Shown here: piece by piece, positions 8,924-18,071 of the stretch
Numbering within the stretch: position 1 is the first letter of the stretch
Layout of the letters: every line of letters starts with the position of its first letter
Assembly: GCA_018433865.1 (NCBI GenBank)
Contig: JAHDQJ010000027.1
Span: 1-62,063 of the forward strand
Direction: 5' to 3'
DNA length: 62,063 nt
Source of the DNA: Spirochaetales bacterium
GTDB taxonomy: Bacteria > Spirochaetota > Spirochaetia > Sphaerochaetales > Sphaerochaetaceae
Program-made: the position numbers and the translations under genes
The notes under the pieces: generated by a model
Database searches by the model: none
Seen by the model: the letters and a program-made list of their open reading frames with translations, nothing else
Told to the model about the DNA's origin: nothing

Positions 8924-9036
8924 AAATATTTTATTTATTTTCTCAAAACCTATTGCCATTCTCACCGGAATTATCGATACTCTAGGTGAGGCATACGGGA
9001 TATGCCGGAAAAGCACACAAGGAAGGAGGGGGTCAC

Positions 9037-9444
9037 ATGAAAGATGACACCAGCAAAGCAAGGATGGATTACCTTATGACGAGCACTGGTTCCGTGTTCA
9101 ACAAAACAGATTACCAGGCCCTGTCCGATCAGATAGAGGTACACAAGTACCTGATCAACCAGTCGATCCCCTGGACCATCACCTGGGATGACGCCGCATT
9201 CTCTTGGCTCGAGAATGTATACCTGCCGATCATGCAGGTGATCAAAAAGTGGGAGGTCCGTGATGCTTTTGCTCACAAGACGCTCGCACAGTTGTTCTTC
9301 GATGTATCGAACCACTGGTACTATCTGCTGGAGAAACACCCGCGGATTTCGGCCGATTATGCGGCGATGGATTATGCCGCGACCTATGGCAAGGGACTGG
9401 GGAAGCTCTTCTCGAAACTCCAGAGACCGAACAAGGTCGCCTGA
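9037..9444 (+). CDS. Small conserved protein, resembles C-terminal part of DUF4032-type proteins
   Basis: A 135-residue soluble protein without signal or membrane segment. It contains two related stretches: H-K-Y-L-I-N...I-T-W-D-D-A-A-F-S-W followed by V-Y-L-P-I-M-Q-V-I, and N-H-W-Y-Y-L...A-A-M-D-Y-A. This H-x-Y-L/W...A pattern recalls the helical C-terminal region of DUF4032-type proteins, from memory and with low certainty. No catalytic motif is visible. Start at 9037 is fixed by GGAGGGGG just upstream. It is divergent from the ferritin-like gene and followed by a strong hairpin. Confidence 0.6.
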   Translation: MKDDTSKARMDYLMTSTGSVFNKTDYQALSDQIEVHKYLINQSIPWTITWDDAAFSWLENVYLPIMQVIKKWEVRDAFAHKTLAQLFFDVSNHWYYLLEKHPRISADYAAMDYAATYGKGLGKLFSKLQRPNKVA

Positions 9445-9466
9445 GCAATCGGGACCGCGCATCAAG

Positions 9467-9491
9467 CAAGGCTGCCATGTCGGCAGCCTTG
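9467..9491 (+). terminator. Hairpin terminator after the DUF4032-like gene
   Basis: A perfect 10-bp stem, CAAGGCTGCC (9467-9476) paired with GGCAGCCTTG (9482-9491), with a 5-base loop, 23 bases after the stop. It is followed by TGTCGTCTT, so the T-tract is weak. Confidence 0.65.
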
Positions 9492-9564
9492 TGTCGTCTT
9501 CATGACGCACACTCACGGTGACAAGGTCACTGAAAGCAGCATCACATTCGTGCGATGATCACCT

Positions 9565-10143
9565 ATGGAACATGCAGACGCAAAGCGCAAGGGGTTGATT
9601 CCCCGATTATTCATCATCACATTGCTCTATTTTCTCTTGGGGTTCGTAGCGATAGAGTTCGCACTGCTTGCACTGGCTTGCATGAGCATCCCGTTCATGC
9701 TTCTCGCCCGATACAAGCAGAAGGTATGGTGCCACCGCTACTGCCCACGAGCCTCACTCATCCAGACATTCGGCAAGAAATGCTCACGATGGAGAGTCCT
9801 TCCCCCGATGTTCACCGATGGGTATCTGCGGAAAGTGTTGCTGTGGTATTTCGGACTGAATCTCTTGTTCATCGCCGGATCCACGATACGCATCGCTACA
9901 GGCGACATGGCTCCGATGCCCTATGTGCGACTGTTCATCGCGATCCCTCTGTGGCCGCTGCCACAACTGCTGCATATCGGCAGTCCCGATTGGCTCATCC
10001 ACCTCTCCTACAGATTCTACTCGATGATGCTCAGCTCCACGATACTGGGAGTGGTGGCTGCGATGATATGGCGTCCGAGGGCGTGGTGCGCGGTCTGTCC
10101 GGTCGGGAACCTTTCGAACAGACTGCTCCGTCACCATACGTAG
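9565..10143 (+). CDS. NapH/NosR-type membrane protein with two cysteine motifs
   Basis: A 192-residue membrane protein with about four hydrophobic segments (roughly 13-45, 83-105, 120-140, 155-170). Two membrane-adjacent cysteine motifs, WCHRYCPRASL (about residues 55-65) and WCAVCPVGNLS (about 173-183), match the Fer4_5 arrangement in the membrane part of NapH, NosR and CcoG. The soluble ferredoxin domain usual in those proteins is absent. It may carry electrons across the membrane or bind a metal. No clear Shine-Dalgarno precedes the ATG. It ends directly against the convergent alcohol dehydrogenase gene. Confidence 0.65.
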   Translation: MEHADAKRKGLIPRLFIITLLYFLLGFVAIEFALLALACMSIPFMLLARYKQKVWCHRYCPRASLIQTFGKKCSRWRVLPPMFTDGYLRKVLLWYFGLNLLFIAGSTIRIATGDMAPMPYVRLFIAIPLWPLPQLLHIGSPDWLIHLSYRFYSMMLSSTILGVVAAMIWRPRAWCAVCPVGNLSNRLLRHHT

Positions 10144-11325
10144 TCACATGGCAAGCTTCAGGATCTTCTCGATATCCTCGGCTTGCAACTTCTTGAAATT
10201 TCCCAGGTGGGAACGACCGGTCACGGCCGATTTCGCCATCCGCTTGAGGTGTTCGTTCCCGATGCCTGCATCGCTGAGCCGTACCGGAAGTCCGAGAGAG
10301 CGATAGAAGGACTCGAGGCGGTCGATCGCCGACTCCACCACCACATCCTTGTCATCCAGCGAAAGGCTCACGCTCCATACCCGAGTCGCATACTGCACGA
10401 ACCGATCGATGTTGTCCCGGTAGACATATTTCATCCATGCGGGAAAGACGATCGCGAGTCCCGCACCGTGGGCGATATCGTACAGTCCGCTCAGCTCGTG
10501 CTCGATATCGTGGCTCGCCCAATCAGCGATACGGCCTTGGTCGAGCAGGTTGTTGTGTGCCAAGGTTCCTGTCCACATCAGTTCAGCACGGTATCGATAG
10601 TCGTATGGGTGCTTCAGTGCCAGCGGTGCATAGGAGATGACGTTCCGCATCGCGTTCTCCAGCATCCGGTCGGAAAGATCGTTATGCTTCTCCATGGTGA
10701 AATACCGCTCATGGAGATGTGCCAGGATGTCGGAGGCGCCGCACGCCACTTGGTATGCGGGGAGACTGAAGTTGGTCTCCGGGTCCATGATCGCGAATCG
10801 GGGAATGAGCGTCTCGCTGTTCACCGGACGCTTGGTGTGGGTATCCCAATCGGTGATCACCGAACCGCTCGAACTCTCCGAACCGGCTGCGGGGATGGTG
10901 AGGACGACCCCGACCGGAAGCGTCTTGCTGATGGAATATCCCTCTCCCTTCAGGTAGTAGTCTCTCCAGACATCCTGTCCATCGGGCAACAGCGAGCCGA
11001 ATGCGATCGCTTTCGCCGAGTCGATCACGCTTCCGCCGCCTACGGCCAGGATCATGTCTATCTGCTTCTCCCTGCAGAGCTCGATTCCCTCGCGCACGAG
11101 CGAAAGGCGCGGATTGGGCACGACCCCGGCAAGCTCGGTGACGTGCACTCCCGCGGCCTTCAAGGAATCGATCACCTTGATATACACCCCATTCTTCTTG
11201 ATCGAACCGCCACCATAGTGAAGCAGGATATTCTTGCCGTATGCACGGGCCATGTCCCCCGTTTTCGCGATGGTCCCTTTTCCAAAGACAATCCTCGTCG
11301 GATTGTAATATTCGAAATTCAACAT
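10144..11325 (-). CDS. Iron-containing alcohol dehydrogenase (BdhA/YqhD-like)
   Basis: A 393-residue type III alcohol dehydrogenase, usually reducing aldehydes with NAD(P)H in the cytoplasm. The GGGSVIDSAKAI nucleotide-binding motif is near residues 95-106. The metal ligands are recognisable as D and H in G-A-S-D-I-L-A-H, then H in A-S-H-D-I-E-H-E-L, then H in Y-D-I-A-H-G. Length is typical. AAGGAG precedes the ATG. It follows the UPF0303 gene by 39 bases and is probably in the same transcript, suggesting a link to redox or aldehyde stress. Confidence 0.9.
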   Translation of the reverse strand: MLNFEYYNPTRIVFGKGTIAKTGDMARAYGKNILLHYGGGSIKKNGVYIKVIDSLKAAGVHVTELAGVVPNPRLSLVREGIELCREKQIDMILAVGGGSVIDSAKAIAFGSLLPDGQDVWRDYYLKGEGYSISKTLPVGVVLTIPAAGSESSSGSVITDWDTHTKRPVNSETLIPRFAIMDPETNFSLPAYQVACGASDILAHLHERYFTMEKHNDLSDRMLENAMRNVISYAPLALKHPYDYRYRAELMWTGTLAHNNLLDQGRIADWASHDIEHELSGLYDIAHGAGLAIVFPAWMKYVYRDNIDRFVQYATRVWSVSLSLDDKDVVVESAIDRLESFYRSLGLPVRLSDAGIGNEHLKRMAKSAVTGRSHLGNFKKLQAEDIEKILKLAM

Positions 11326-11364
11326 GTTGTCACGCTCCTTGTATCCGGTCGCCAGCCGGTGACG

Positions 11365-11847
11365 CTATTGCAGGCGAGGAACCGAAGAGAGCCTTCCGAG
11401 CATGACGGCCAGCGCCTCGACGACCAGGTCATGGTCATCCTCCTGCTTCAGGCCCGATACCGTGACGGCTCCCACCAGACCGGTACCTTCCACGATGATC
11501 GGAAAGCTTCCTCCGTGGAATCCGTAATCCGCCTCGTCCACATAGTGCTTCTCGTAGGCCGTCCGGCCCTCTTTCGCCAGTCTTCTGCCAAGATAAAGGC
11601 TGGAGTGGGCAAACCGCATCACACTCCGCTTCTTGCGCTCGATCCAGAACGCATTGTCAATGATCGCCCCGTTGGAAGACCAATGGAAGAGGCAGCGACC
11701 TCCGATCGTGATATCCACTGCGATCGGCAATGCCTCCGCGAGAGCCTTGCCCACGATCCATGAACCGAGCTCCCACGCGGATGCAGAATCGAACCCCTTG
11801 CATCGCAACTGTTGTTCCTGTTCCAACAAGACCTGCAAATCTTCCAT
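11365..11847 (-). CDS. UPF0303 / heme-degrading-domain-like protein
   Basis: A 160-residue protein of the UPF0303 family, related to the GlcG/HbpS fold. Recognisable segments are I-T-I-G-G-R-C-L-F-H, the central W-I-E-R-K-K-R-S-V-M-R-F-x-H-S-S, and the glycine-rich G-F-H-G-G-S-F-P-I-I-V-E-G-T-G-L-V-G-A stretch. Molecular function is not settled for this family; HbpS relatives bind heme or cobalamin. ATG at 11847 has AAGGAGG ten bases upstream, preferred over longer in-frame starts. First gene of a two-gene unit with the alcohol dehydrogenase. Confidence 0.75.
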   Translation of the reverse strand: MEDLQVLLEQEQQLRCKGFDSASAWELGSWIVGKALAEALPIAVDITIGGRCLFHWSSNGAIIDNAFWIERKKRSVMRFAHSSLYLGRRLAKEGRTAYEKHYVDEADYGFHGGSFPIIVEGTGLVGAVTVSGLKQEDDHDLVVEALAVMLGRLSSVPRLQ

Positions 11848-11878
11848 GGCACGAAGCCTCCTTGGTGTACTGATATAT

Positions 11879-11907
11879 ATAGTAAGCATACCATACCCCG
11901 TTGACAA
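11879..11907 (-). promoter_or_regulatory. Putative sigma-70-type promoter of UPF0303-adh
   Basis: On the minus strand TTGTCA (11907-11902) and TACTAT (11884-11879) are separated by 17 bases, about 30 bases before the UPF0303 ATG. Confidence 0.5.
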
Positions 11908-11988
11908 GGGGTACCGTCCTGCGGACAATATCGGACGAGAGTGTCCACAACAGCCGGTACGGACTGTGCCAAACACCCCGGGGATCGC

Positions 11989-12972
11989 ATGACCATCATT
12001 TCAAGCACACCCATCATCATCTTGCACAATCATGTGGAAGCACACGACCCTGAGGACGTCCAGGACATCCTCAGGCAAGCGATCTGGATCGAGCAGTTGC
12101 TCACCCAGCAAGGGTACTCCGTGCAACGCCTTCCCTTTGACTTGGCATCCCTCGTCTCCGTCGCCCCGCGATTGCATGAGACACAAGCGGTCGTACTGAA
12201 CCTCGTCGATGCATCCCTGCATGAGGAACAACTCTCCTACTTGGTTCCGGGAATCCTCAGCCATCTCGCACTGTCCTACACCGGCTGCTCGTTGGAAGCC
12301 CTGCACCTGACTACCGACAAGCTGGTTGCCAAACGGCTCATGCACATGCATGGAATCGACACGCCCGACTGGATCGAACCTGATGAGCACAAAGCGTTGC
12401 AACAGGGAAGCTACCTGGTGAAACCGGTGTGGGATGACGCCTCGATCGGCATCGACGATCAATCCTTGGTCCCAAACGACGGTTCCGATGCGGTCATCCG
12501 TGAGGTGATGCACCGGGTCCGCTCAACAGGAAAACCGCACTATGCGGAGCGATTCATAGACGGACGCGAGTTCACCGTCTGTATCTATGGCAGTGCATCC
12601 GACCCGATCGCGATGACACCGTATGAGTGGGTGTTCCAGGGGTTCGAGGAACGGAACCTGCCGAGACTGTTCACCTTCGCCGCAAAGTGGGACGAAAGCT
12701 GCTATGCGTTCGATCACATCGTCGCCCGGTATGCGTTCGATGAGTCCGATGCTCCGCTGCTGCAGAGGTTGCAGCAGATTGCCTTGCGCTGCTGGAACCT
12801 CTTCGGGCTCTCCGGGTATGCCCGCATCGACTTCAGGATCGATCGTGACGGACATCCATGGGTACTCGAGGCCAACGGGAATCCGAGCTTCTACGGTTTC
12901 TACCACAGTGCGGAGAGTTCGGGAACGACCTTCGATGCGGTCTTGGAGCAGATCATCGCAGCTGCCCGGTGA
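11989..12972 (+). CDS. D-Ala-D-Ala-ligase-like ATP-grasp protein
   Basis: A 327-residue ATP-grasp enzyme resembling D-alanine-D-alanine ligase. The lid and ATP-binding part includes T-T-D-K-L-V-A-K (about residues 106-113), Y-L-V-K-P-V-W-D-D-A-S-I-G and the Y-A-E-R-F-I-D-G-R-E-F strand. The magnesium-binding end is R-I-D-F-R-I-D-R-D-G-H-P-W-V-L-E-A-N-G-N-P-S. The N-terminal third lacks the usual Ddl G-G-x-S-x-E-x-x-V-S start, so another amino acid or peptide may be the substrate. A FemAB-type gene nearby fits a cell-wall or peptide-forming role, as inference. ATG 11989 is preferred over 11941. Confidence 0.75.
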   Translation: MTIISSTPIIILHNHVEAHDPEDVQDILRQAIWIEQLLTQQGYSVQRLPFDLASLVSVAPRLHETQAVVLNLVDASLHEEQLSYLVPGILSHLALSYTGCSLEALHLTTDKLVAKRLMHMHGIDTPDWIEPDEHKALQQGSYLVKPVWDDASIGIDDQSLVPNDGSDAVIREVMHRVRSTGKPHYAERFIDGREFTVCIYGSASDPIAMTPYEWVFQGFEERNLPRLFTFAAKWDESCYAFDHIVARYAFDESDAPLLQRLQQIALRCWNLFGLSGYARIDFRIDRDGHPWVLEANGNPSFYGFYHSAESSGTTFDAVLEQIIAAAR

Positions 12973-13431
12973 TCACAAGTAGCGATCGACCCACACCAAC
13001 GGCTCTGTCTCCATCCCCATCCCTTCGTAGAAATTGATCGCATTGGTGTTTTTCGGATGGGTGACCAATGCCATGTAGACGCAACCGTGCTCCTTCGCCC
13101 ATTCACGGACGAAGGTGAGCATGCTGGATCCGATCCCACCCTTGCGCATCTGTGGCAGGACGTACAATTCGTTGAGCCACAGGTAATCCCCGCCACATTC
13201 GAGGCCGCAACAGCGGTTTCCGAAGGCAAAGGAGATCACCTGGCCATCCTCACCGGTCCCCACGAACAGGATCGCACGCGACCCGGCTCGCAAGGCATGC
13301 TTCACGATGGCCAGAGCCTCTCCTTGCGTATACTCATACCCGATGAACTGCATCTGTTGTACCACCAGTTCCAGCAAGCCTTCCATCCGTTCCGTGTTGA
13401 GCTCTCCCGGTTCCACCACCTCGATATGCAT
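12973..13431 (-). CDS. GNAT-family N-acetyltransferase
   Basis: A 152-residue acetyltransferase with the P-Q-M-R-K-G-G-I-G-S-S-M acetyl-CoA loop (about residues 92-103) preceded by the L-W-L-N-E-L-Y-V strand, and the N-A-I-N-F-Y-E-G-M-G-M motif near 130-140. Substrate unknown. ATG 13431 is chosen because AAGAGG lies 6 bases upstream. Convergent with the ATP-grasp gene: the two stop codons form one TGATCA hexamer. Confidence 0.8.
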   Translation of the reverse strand: MHIEVVEPGELNTERMEGLLELVVQQMQFIGYEYTQGEALAIVKHALRAGSRAILFVGTGEDGQVISFAFGNRCCGLECGGDYLWLNELYVLPQMRKGGIGSSMLTFVREWAKEHGCVYMALVTHPKNTNAINFYEGMGMETEPLVWVDRYL

Positions 13432-13548
13432 CTGCGACCTCTTGGATCCATTGTACTCCTTTGTTCGGTGTGAATCGAGAGCTCTGGTAACATTCACCGC
13501 TTCATGATACGGTGGGGGAACACCGACAATTCGGTTACGGAGCGTGTG

Positions 13549-14682
13549 ATGGACATGTGCATCCAGCCCAAGAGTACCTTCGGGCTGTACGAGACCCCGT
13601 TGTTGCACCAGACTTCATTCTGGTCCACCGTCAAGCACAAGCAAGGGATTCAGAGCAAAGCCTACGACATCAAGATACGCAGCAGTGACATCGGCCGGGA
13701 AAGTCCCGAGACCTACGCCATCGATGACTTGCTGGTCCTGTTCCAGCAGATCGGAGCCAATCAGATGATCGGCTATGTTCCCTATGGACCATCGATCCGT
13801 CCTGAGGACGAACATATCGGAGGGTTTCTCGAAGAACTTTCCGAAATGCTCAGGGAGCATCTCCCCGAATCCTGCATCTTCCTCCGCTACGACCTTCCTT
13901 GGGAAAGCCCCTGGGCTCATGAAGAGGATACGTACGATGATGAAGGCAGATGGCTCGGTCCTCCCGAACCCGATTTGCAGGAATTGCGGCTCAACTGGGG
14001 AACACAGCAGCGGAACATCCACAAGGCAACCACCGACATACTCCCTTCCGATACGGTACTCGTGGACCTGAGAGGCGATGAAGAGTCTATCCTGGAATCG
14101 ATGAAGCCGAAGACCCGTTACAATATCCGGACCGCCATCCGCCACGGCGTGTCGGTCCGCCGGGGATCGATCGAAGACATAGGGATATTCTACGACCTCT
14201 ATGCCCAGACGTGCCGGAGGAACTGCATCGTCTTGCATCAGCGCACCTTCTTCGAAGCTATGTTCGCCACCCATGATGCGAGAGGACCGGCCTTGGACAG
14301 TTCCACCGACTTCGAGCTGTTGATCGCCGAGGACTGCGGCTTCCCGCTTGCCGCGCTCTTTCTCGTCTACTCCAGCACACAAGCCACCTACCTCTTCGGA
14401 GCTTCCTCCTCCGAGCGGAGGAACCTGATGGGAACCTACGCGTTGCAGTGGGAGGCCATCAGGCGCTCGAAGGCAAGAGGATGCACTACCTACGATCTCT
14501 TCGGAACCGCACCGACCGACGACCCTTCCCATCCGATGCACGGGCTCTACCGGTTCAAGACCGGATTCAGCGATCTCTCGTTCCACCGGATGGGCTGCTG
14601 GGATTATCCATTCGAACAGGACGACTACCAACGGTTTTCCACACAAGAGATGGTCTCCCAGGGGTATCACCTTTCCAGGTGA
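13549..14682 (+). CDS. FemA/FemB/MurM-like peptidoglycan bridge aminoacyltransferase
   Basis: A 377-residue protein of the FemAB family, which uses aminoacyl-tRNA to add amino acids to the lipid II or peptidoglycan side chain. The signature is in the C-terminal half: M-K-P-K-T-R-Y-N-I-R-x-A-x-R-x-G, then F-Y-D-L-Y, L-F-G-A-S-S-S-E-R-R-N-L-M-G-T-Y-A-L-Q-W, and Y-D-L-F-G ... G-L-Y-R-F-K-x-G-F. The long seryl-tRNA-synthetase-like coiled coil seen in some FemA proteins is absent. Start at 13549 follows a GGAG; an in-frame ATG two codons later is possible. Divergent from the GNAT gene. Confidence 0.8.
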   Translation: MDMCIQPKSTFGLYETPLLHQTSFWSTVKHKQGIQSKAYDIKIRSSDIGRESPETYAIDDLLVLFQQIGANQMIGYVPYGPSIRPEDEHIGGFLEELSEMLREHLPESCIFLRYDLPWESPWAHEEDTYDDEGRWLGPPEPDLQELRLNWGTQQRNIHKATTDILPSDTVLVDLRGDEESILESMKPKTRYNIRTAIRHGVSVRRGSIEDIGIFYDLYAQTCRRNCIVLHQRTFFEAMFATHDARGPALDSSTDFELLIAEDCGFPLAALFLVYSSTQATYLFGASSSERRNLMGTYALQWEAIRRSKARGCTTYDLFGTAPTDDPSHPMHGLYRFKTGFSDLSFHRMGCWDYPFEQDDYQRFSTQEMVSQGYHLSR

Positions 14683-14778
14683 TGCGCCGATTCATCCGCG
14701 TTCGGTAGCAAAATCGCCTCAACCGACGATGGTGTTGCCGACAGCGTTGCCGTACGATGCTTTGCACAGGGGCACCGT

Positions 14779-17298
14779 ATGCAACACTCATGGAAAAAAG
14801 ATATCGCGATCGTACTCGGAACCATCCTCCTGGCAGCGGCATCGCTGCTCATGATAGGCCGTCTCACCGTCGACAGCTCAACCGACGCGTTCATGCCGAA
14901 AGGAGCTCCGGTCATCAAGGTGAACGATCGGATCGAGAGTCAGTTCGGCTCGCTCGATGCGATCATCGTGGGGCTTTCGGTAGAGGAAGGCTCGATCTTG
15001 AACCGGGAGACCCTCGCATTGCTTGAGTCATTGACCGGGAGCATCGCTGCGATGGATGCGGTCAACCGGGTGATGAGCATCACCAATACCGAACATATCA
15101 CCAGCGGAGACGAGGGATTCGAGGTCGTCCCTCTCTATGATCCGACCGAACCTGATGCCATCGGCATGCTTGAAAAGCGGCTCGGAGAGTGGTCCCAAGT
15201 CTATGACGGGGACTTGATCAGCACCGACCGCAGCATGGCTTCGATGATCATCCAGAGCGAGGCCGGTCTCTCACAACATGAGATCGACACGCTGCTCGAC
15301 CAGGTCGGAAAGCTCCTGGACGAGCATGCGACCGATGGCGTGCGATTCTCCCTCATCGGACTGCCGCTGGTGAAACAACAGATAAATCGCAGCCTCCTCT
15401 CTGACATGGCGATTCTCGGCCCGATAGTCGGTCTTCTCATCGTGCTTGTGCTTTTCTTCTCCTTCAGGCGATTGGCGGGCATCATTCTCCCGCTGGTCGG
15501 GCTGGTCATCTCAGCTGCGATCTCCTTGGGCATCATGGCGATCCTTGACATCACCTTCACGATGGCGACCATGCTGGTGCCTGTCCTCCTGTTGATCGTC
15601 GGCAGTGCCTATGCAATCCATGTGATGAGCCATTTCTATGAAGAGGTGGCCCACCTCGGCAGGACCGTCAGCGCTCAACAGACCTTCGCGATCATCGATA
15701 CGGTCATCCATCGCAACCGGATGCCCATCATCATGGCCGGTGCCACGACGGCCGCAGGATTCATCGCCCAGTTCACCAGCCCGCTCGGACCGTTCAGGAC
15801 ATTCGGATTGCTCAGTGCAGTGGGAGTGGTACTCTCACAACTCAGCTCGCTCTACCTGTTGCCCGCGATGCTCCGCATCACCTACCGCCACGGTATCGAT
15901 CCGTTGCGCCTTCACGCAGAGCGCGAATTGAAGCGGGAGTTCAAGGGGCACCCCGTCTTCAACCTATTCGAACGGTGGTCACTCACGAGGCGCGTGCCCT
16001 TGGTCATCATCTCAAGTGTCCTGTTCATCGTCACGATCATCCTGTTGCCGACCATCGAGACGGGAACCGACATGCTCAAGTTCTTCCATCGTTCGACGAA
16101 GCTGGTGAGCGATACCGAACTCTACAACCAGCACATGTCGGGCAGCGGCATCCTGACAGTCATGATCGATGGAAATGAGGAGTCCGCGGTATTGGATCCT
16201 GCATTCCTCACCACATTGGAACGTTTCACCGCACAGGTCGAATCGGTCGAAGGGGTGGGAAAGGTACAGACGGTGGTCCCCTACCTCAAGCGGATGAACC
16301 TGATCATGAACCAGGATCAGGAACCGTACCGGAGCCAAACGGAACCGCAGGCGGATTTCGATTTCTTCGGCGATTCGTTCGGCTTCTCCTTCGATGAAGA
16401 CTCGGTTCCCGAGGATGCAACGCAACAGCCTGAATCCGTGTGGGATCCGCTTACCTACGAGGAGATTCCCACCGACCCCGCCAAGTACGGACTCGCCACC
16501 ACGGATGACCTGAAAGGATTGCTCTCGCAGTATCTGTTGCTCTATGGTGGAAACCTCGGCCCGATGATCAACGACGAGCTCGAACCCAGTGCCACCCTCG
16601 TGACCATCCAGATGCGGGAGAGCGGAAACAGCAACACCCGTGCGATGCGCCGGACCATCGAATCCTATTGGGACGAGCATCTGGCTGAAGGCTGGTCCTA
16701 TGCGATCGGCGGTGGCGAGGCGATCAGCCTGGCCCTGACCGACCTGGTCACCAAGAGCCAGATCTATTCGCTTGTCGGAGCACTGGTGATCGTCTGGCTC
16801 CTGGTCAGTCTCATCTTCCGCTCCCCTATCGCAGGATTGCTCGGGCTGGTTCCTGTCGTCTTTGCCCTTGCAGCCATTTTCTCGGCGATGGCACTTATCG
16901 GGATCACGCTTGATGTGATCACCAGCTTGCTCGCCGCCTTGGCAATCGGCATCGGAGTCGACTACGCGATCCACTTCATGGCTGCCTGCAGGAGACAGTC
17001 TCGCGACAAAGAGGGCAAGGGCGGACTCTCGGCGATCATGAACACCACCGGTCGAGCGATCGTGATCAACGCCGCATCGGTGATCATCGGGTTCTCAGGA
17101 CTGGTATTCAGCCGGTTCATCCCGATCAGGCAGATGGGCATACTCTTCTGTGTCTCCATGGTCTTCTCTTCCCTTTCGAGCCTTACCGTACTGCCCATGA
17201 TCATCACCTGGGCACAGCCGAAATTCCTGACATCCGAACGGCATCGTCCCGAAAAGGACACGTCGGCGGCAGACACATCAAGGAGGATCTATCCATGA
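14779..17298 (+). CDS. RND-superfamily exporter (MMPL/HAE3 type)
   Basis: An 839-residue inner-membrane transporter with the RND duplication: TM1 at about residues 9-28, a ~180-residue periplasmic loop, five more helices to about 375, then the pattern repeats with a helix near 415, a second loop to about 660 and five helices to about 810. Both halves keep the conserved helix start (G-S-A-Y-A-I-H and G-V-D-Y-A-I-H). HAE3-type exporters move lipids, hopanoids or hydrophobic compounds using the proton gradient. It overlaps the LolA-like gene by 4 bases, making a transport operon. Substrate unknown. Confidence 0.88.
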   Translation: MQHSWKKDIAIVLGTILLAAASLLMIGRLTVDSSTDAFMPKGAPVIKVNDRIESQFGSLDAIIVGLSVEEGSILNRETLALLESLTGSIAAMDAVNRVMSITNTEHITSGDEGFEVVPLYDPTEPDAIGMLEKRLGEWSQVYDGDLISTDRSMASMIIQSEAGLSQHEIDTLLDQVGKLLDEHATDGVRFSLIGLPLVKQQINRSLLSDMAILGPIVGLLIVLVLFFSFRRLAGIILPLVGLVISAAISLGIMAILDITFTMATMLVPVLLLIVGSAYAIHVMSHFYEEVAHLGRTVSAQQTFAIIDTVIHRNRMPIIMAGATTAAGFIAQFTSPLGPFRTFGLLSAVGVVLSQLSSLYLLPAMLRITYRHGIDPLRLHAERELKREFKGHPVFNLFERWSLTRRVPLVIISSVLFIVTIILLPTIETGTDMLKFFHRSTKLVSDTELYNQHMSGSGILTVMIDGNEESAVLDPAFLTTLERFTAQVESVEGVGKVQTVVPYLKRMNLIMNQDQEPYRSQTEPQADFDFFGDSFGFSFDEDSVPEDATQQPESVWDPLTYEEIPTDPAKYGLATTDDLKGLLSQYLLLYGGNLGPMINDELEPSATLVTIQMRESGNSNTRAMRRTIESYWDEHLAEGWSYAIGGGEAISLALTDLVTKSQIYSLVGALVIVWLLVSLIFRSPIAGLLGLVPVVFALAAIFSAMALIGITLDVITSLLAALAIGIGVDYAIHFMAACRRQSRDKEGKGGLSAIMNTTGRAIVINAASVIIGFSGLVFSRFIPIRQMGILFCVSMVFSSLSSLTVLPMIITWAQPKFLTSERHRPEKDTSAADTSRRIYP

Positions 17299-18071
17299 AA
17301 CGTATCGCATTGCTCACACTTCTCACCGTACTGTCCGTTCTCCCGCTGTGGAGCGCCGACGATGCGCCATCGATCATGCAGCGGGTCATGGACGCCCAAG
17401 CTGCCGGCAGTTCTGCAATGGACATCAGGCTCTCGCTGATCGATGGCAGCTCGGAGGTACGGGAGAGGCGGATCCAGACCCTCACGCTCACCGAAGGAGG
17501 ATTGACCAATACCATCACCGTGTTCCTCTCCCCCGCCAGCGTGAAGAACACGCGCTTCCTCACGAGGGAACGTGCCGACGGTACGGACGACCAGTGGATA
17601 TTCCTTCCCGCGCTCGGGCGTGTCAAGCGGATCGCGGCGAGCGAAGGCGGCGGCTCCTTCATGGGCAGCGATTTCACCTACGCCGACATGGCCTCCACCA
17701 CCTATGACACCACGGAGGCCGAACACACCCTGATCGGACAGGAGACGGTCAACGGAAGAAGCGCTTACAAGATCAAGTCGATCCCCTATGATCCCACCGC
17801 TTATGTGCAGACGATCATCTGGGTCGACAAGGAACACGATCTTCCGTTGCGGGTCGAATTCTTCGAGAAGGATCCGACGACTGTCAGCAAGGTACTCACC
17901 ACTGATGACATCGCATTTGTCGAGGGAAGGTGGATCACCAAGAGCGTGACGATGACCACAGTGGCGACGCAACACAGCACGCGTGTCGAGATCCTGCAGG
18001 CGAAGTATGACATCCCGATGAACAGTGCCTACTTCACCACTACATTCCTCGAGACCGGGAGGCTCCAATGA
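17295..18071 (+). CDS. Outer-membrane lipoprotein-sorting protein, LolA-like (COG2834)
   Basis: A 258-residue secreted protein with an N-terminal signal peptide (hydrophobic residues ~4-18, cleavage near W-S-A-D). The mature part matches COG2834: M-D-I-R-L-S-L-I-D-G, F-L-S-P-A-S-V-K-N-T-R-F-L, W-I-F-L-P-A-L-G-R-V-K-R-I and a closing set of strands ending in Y-F-T. These proteins form an open beta barrel that carries lipid or lipidated cargo through the periplasm. The 4-base overlaps with the RND gene before it and the barrel gene after it imply coupled translation and a shared pathway. Confidence 0.85.
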   Translation: MKRIALLTLLTVLSVLPLWSADDAPSIMQRVMDAQAAGSSAMDIRLSLIDGSSEVRERRIQTLTLTEGGLTNTITVFLSPASVKNTRFLTRERADGTDDQWIFLPALGRVKRIAASEGGGSFMGSDFTYADMASTTYDTTEAEHTLIGQETVNGRSAYKIKSIPYDPTAYVQTIIWVDKEHDLPLRVEFFEKDPTTVSKVLTTDDIAFVEGRWITKSVTMTTVATQHSTRVEILQAKYDIPMNSAYFTTTFLETGRLQ

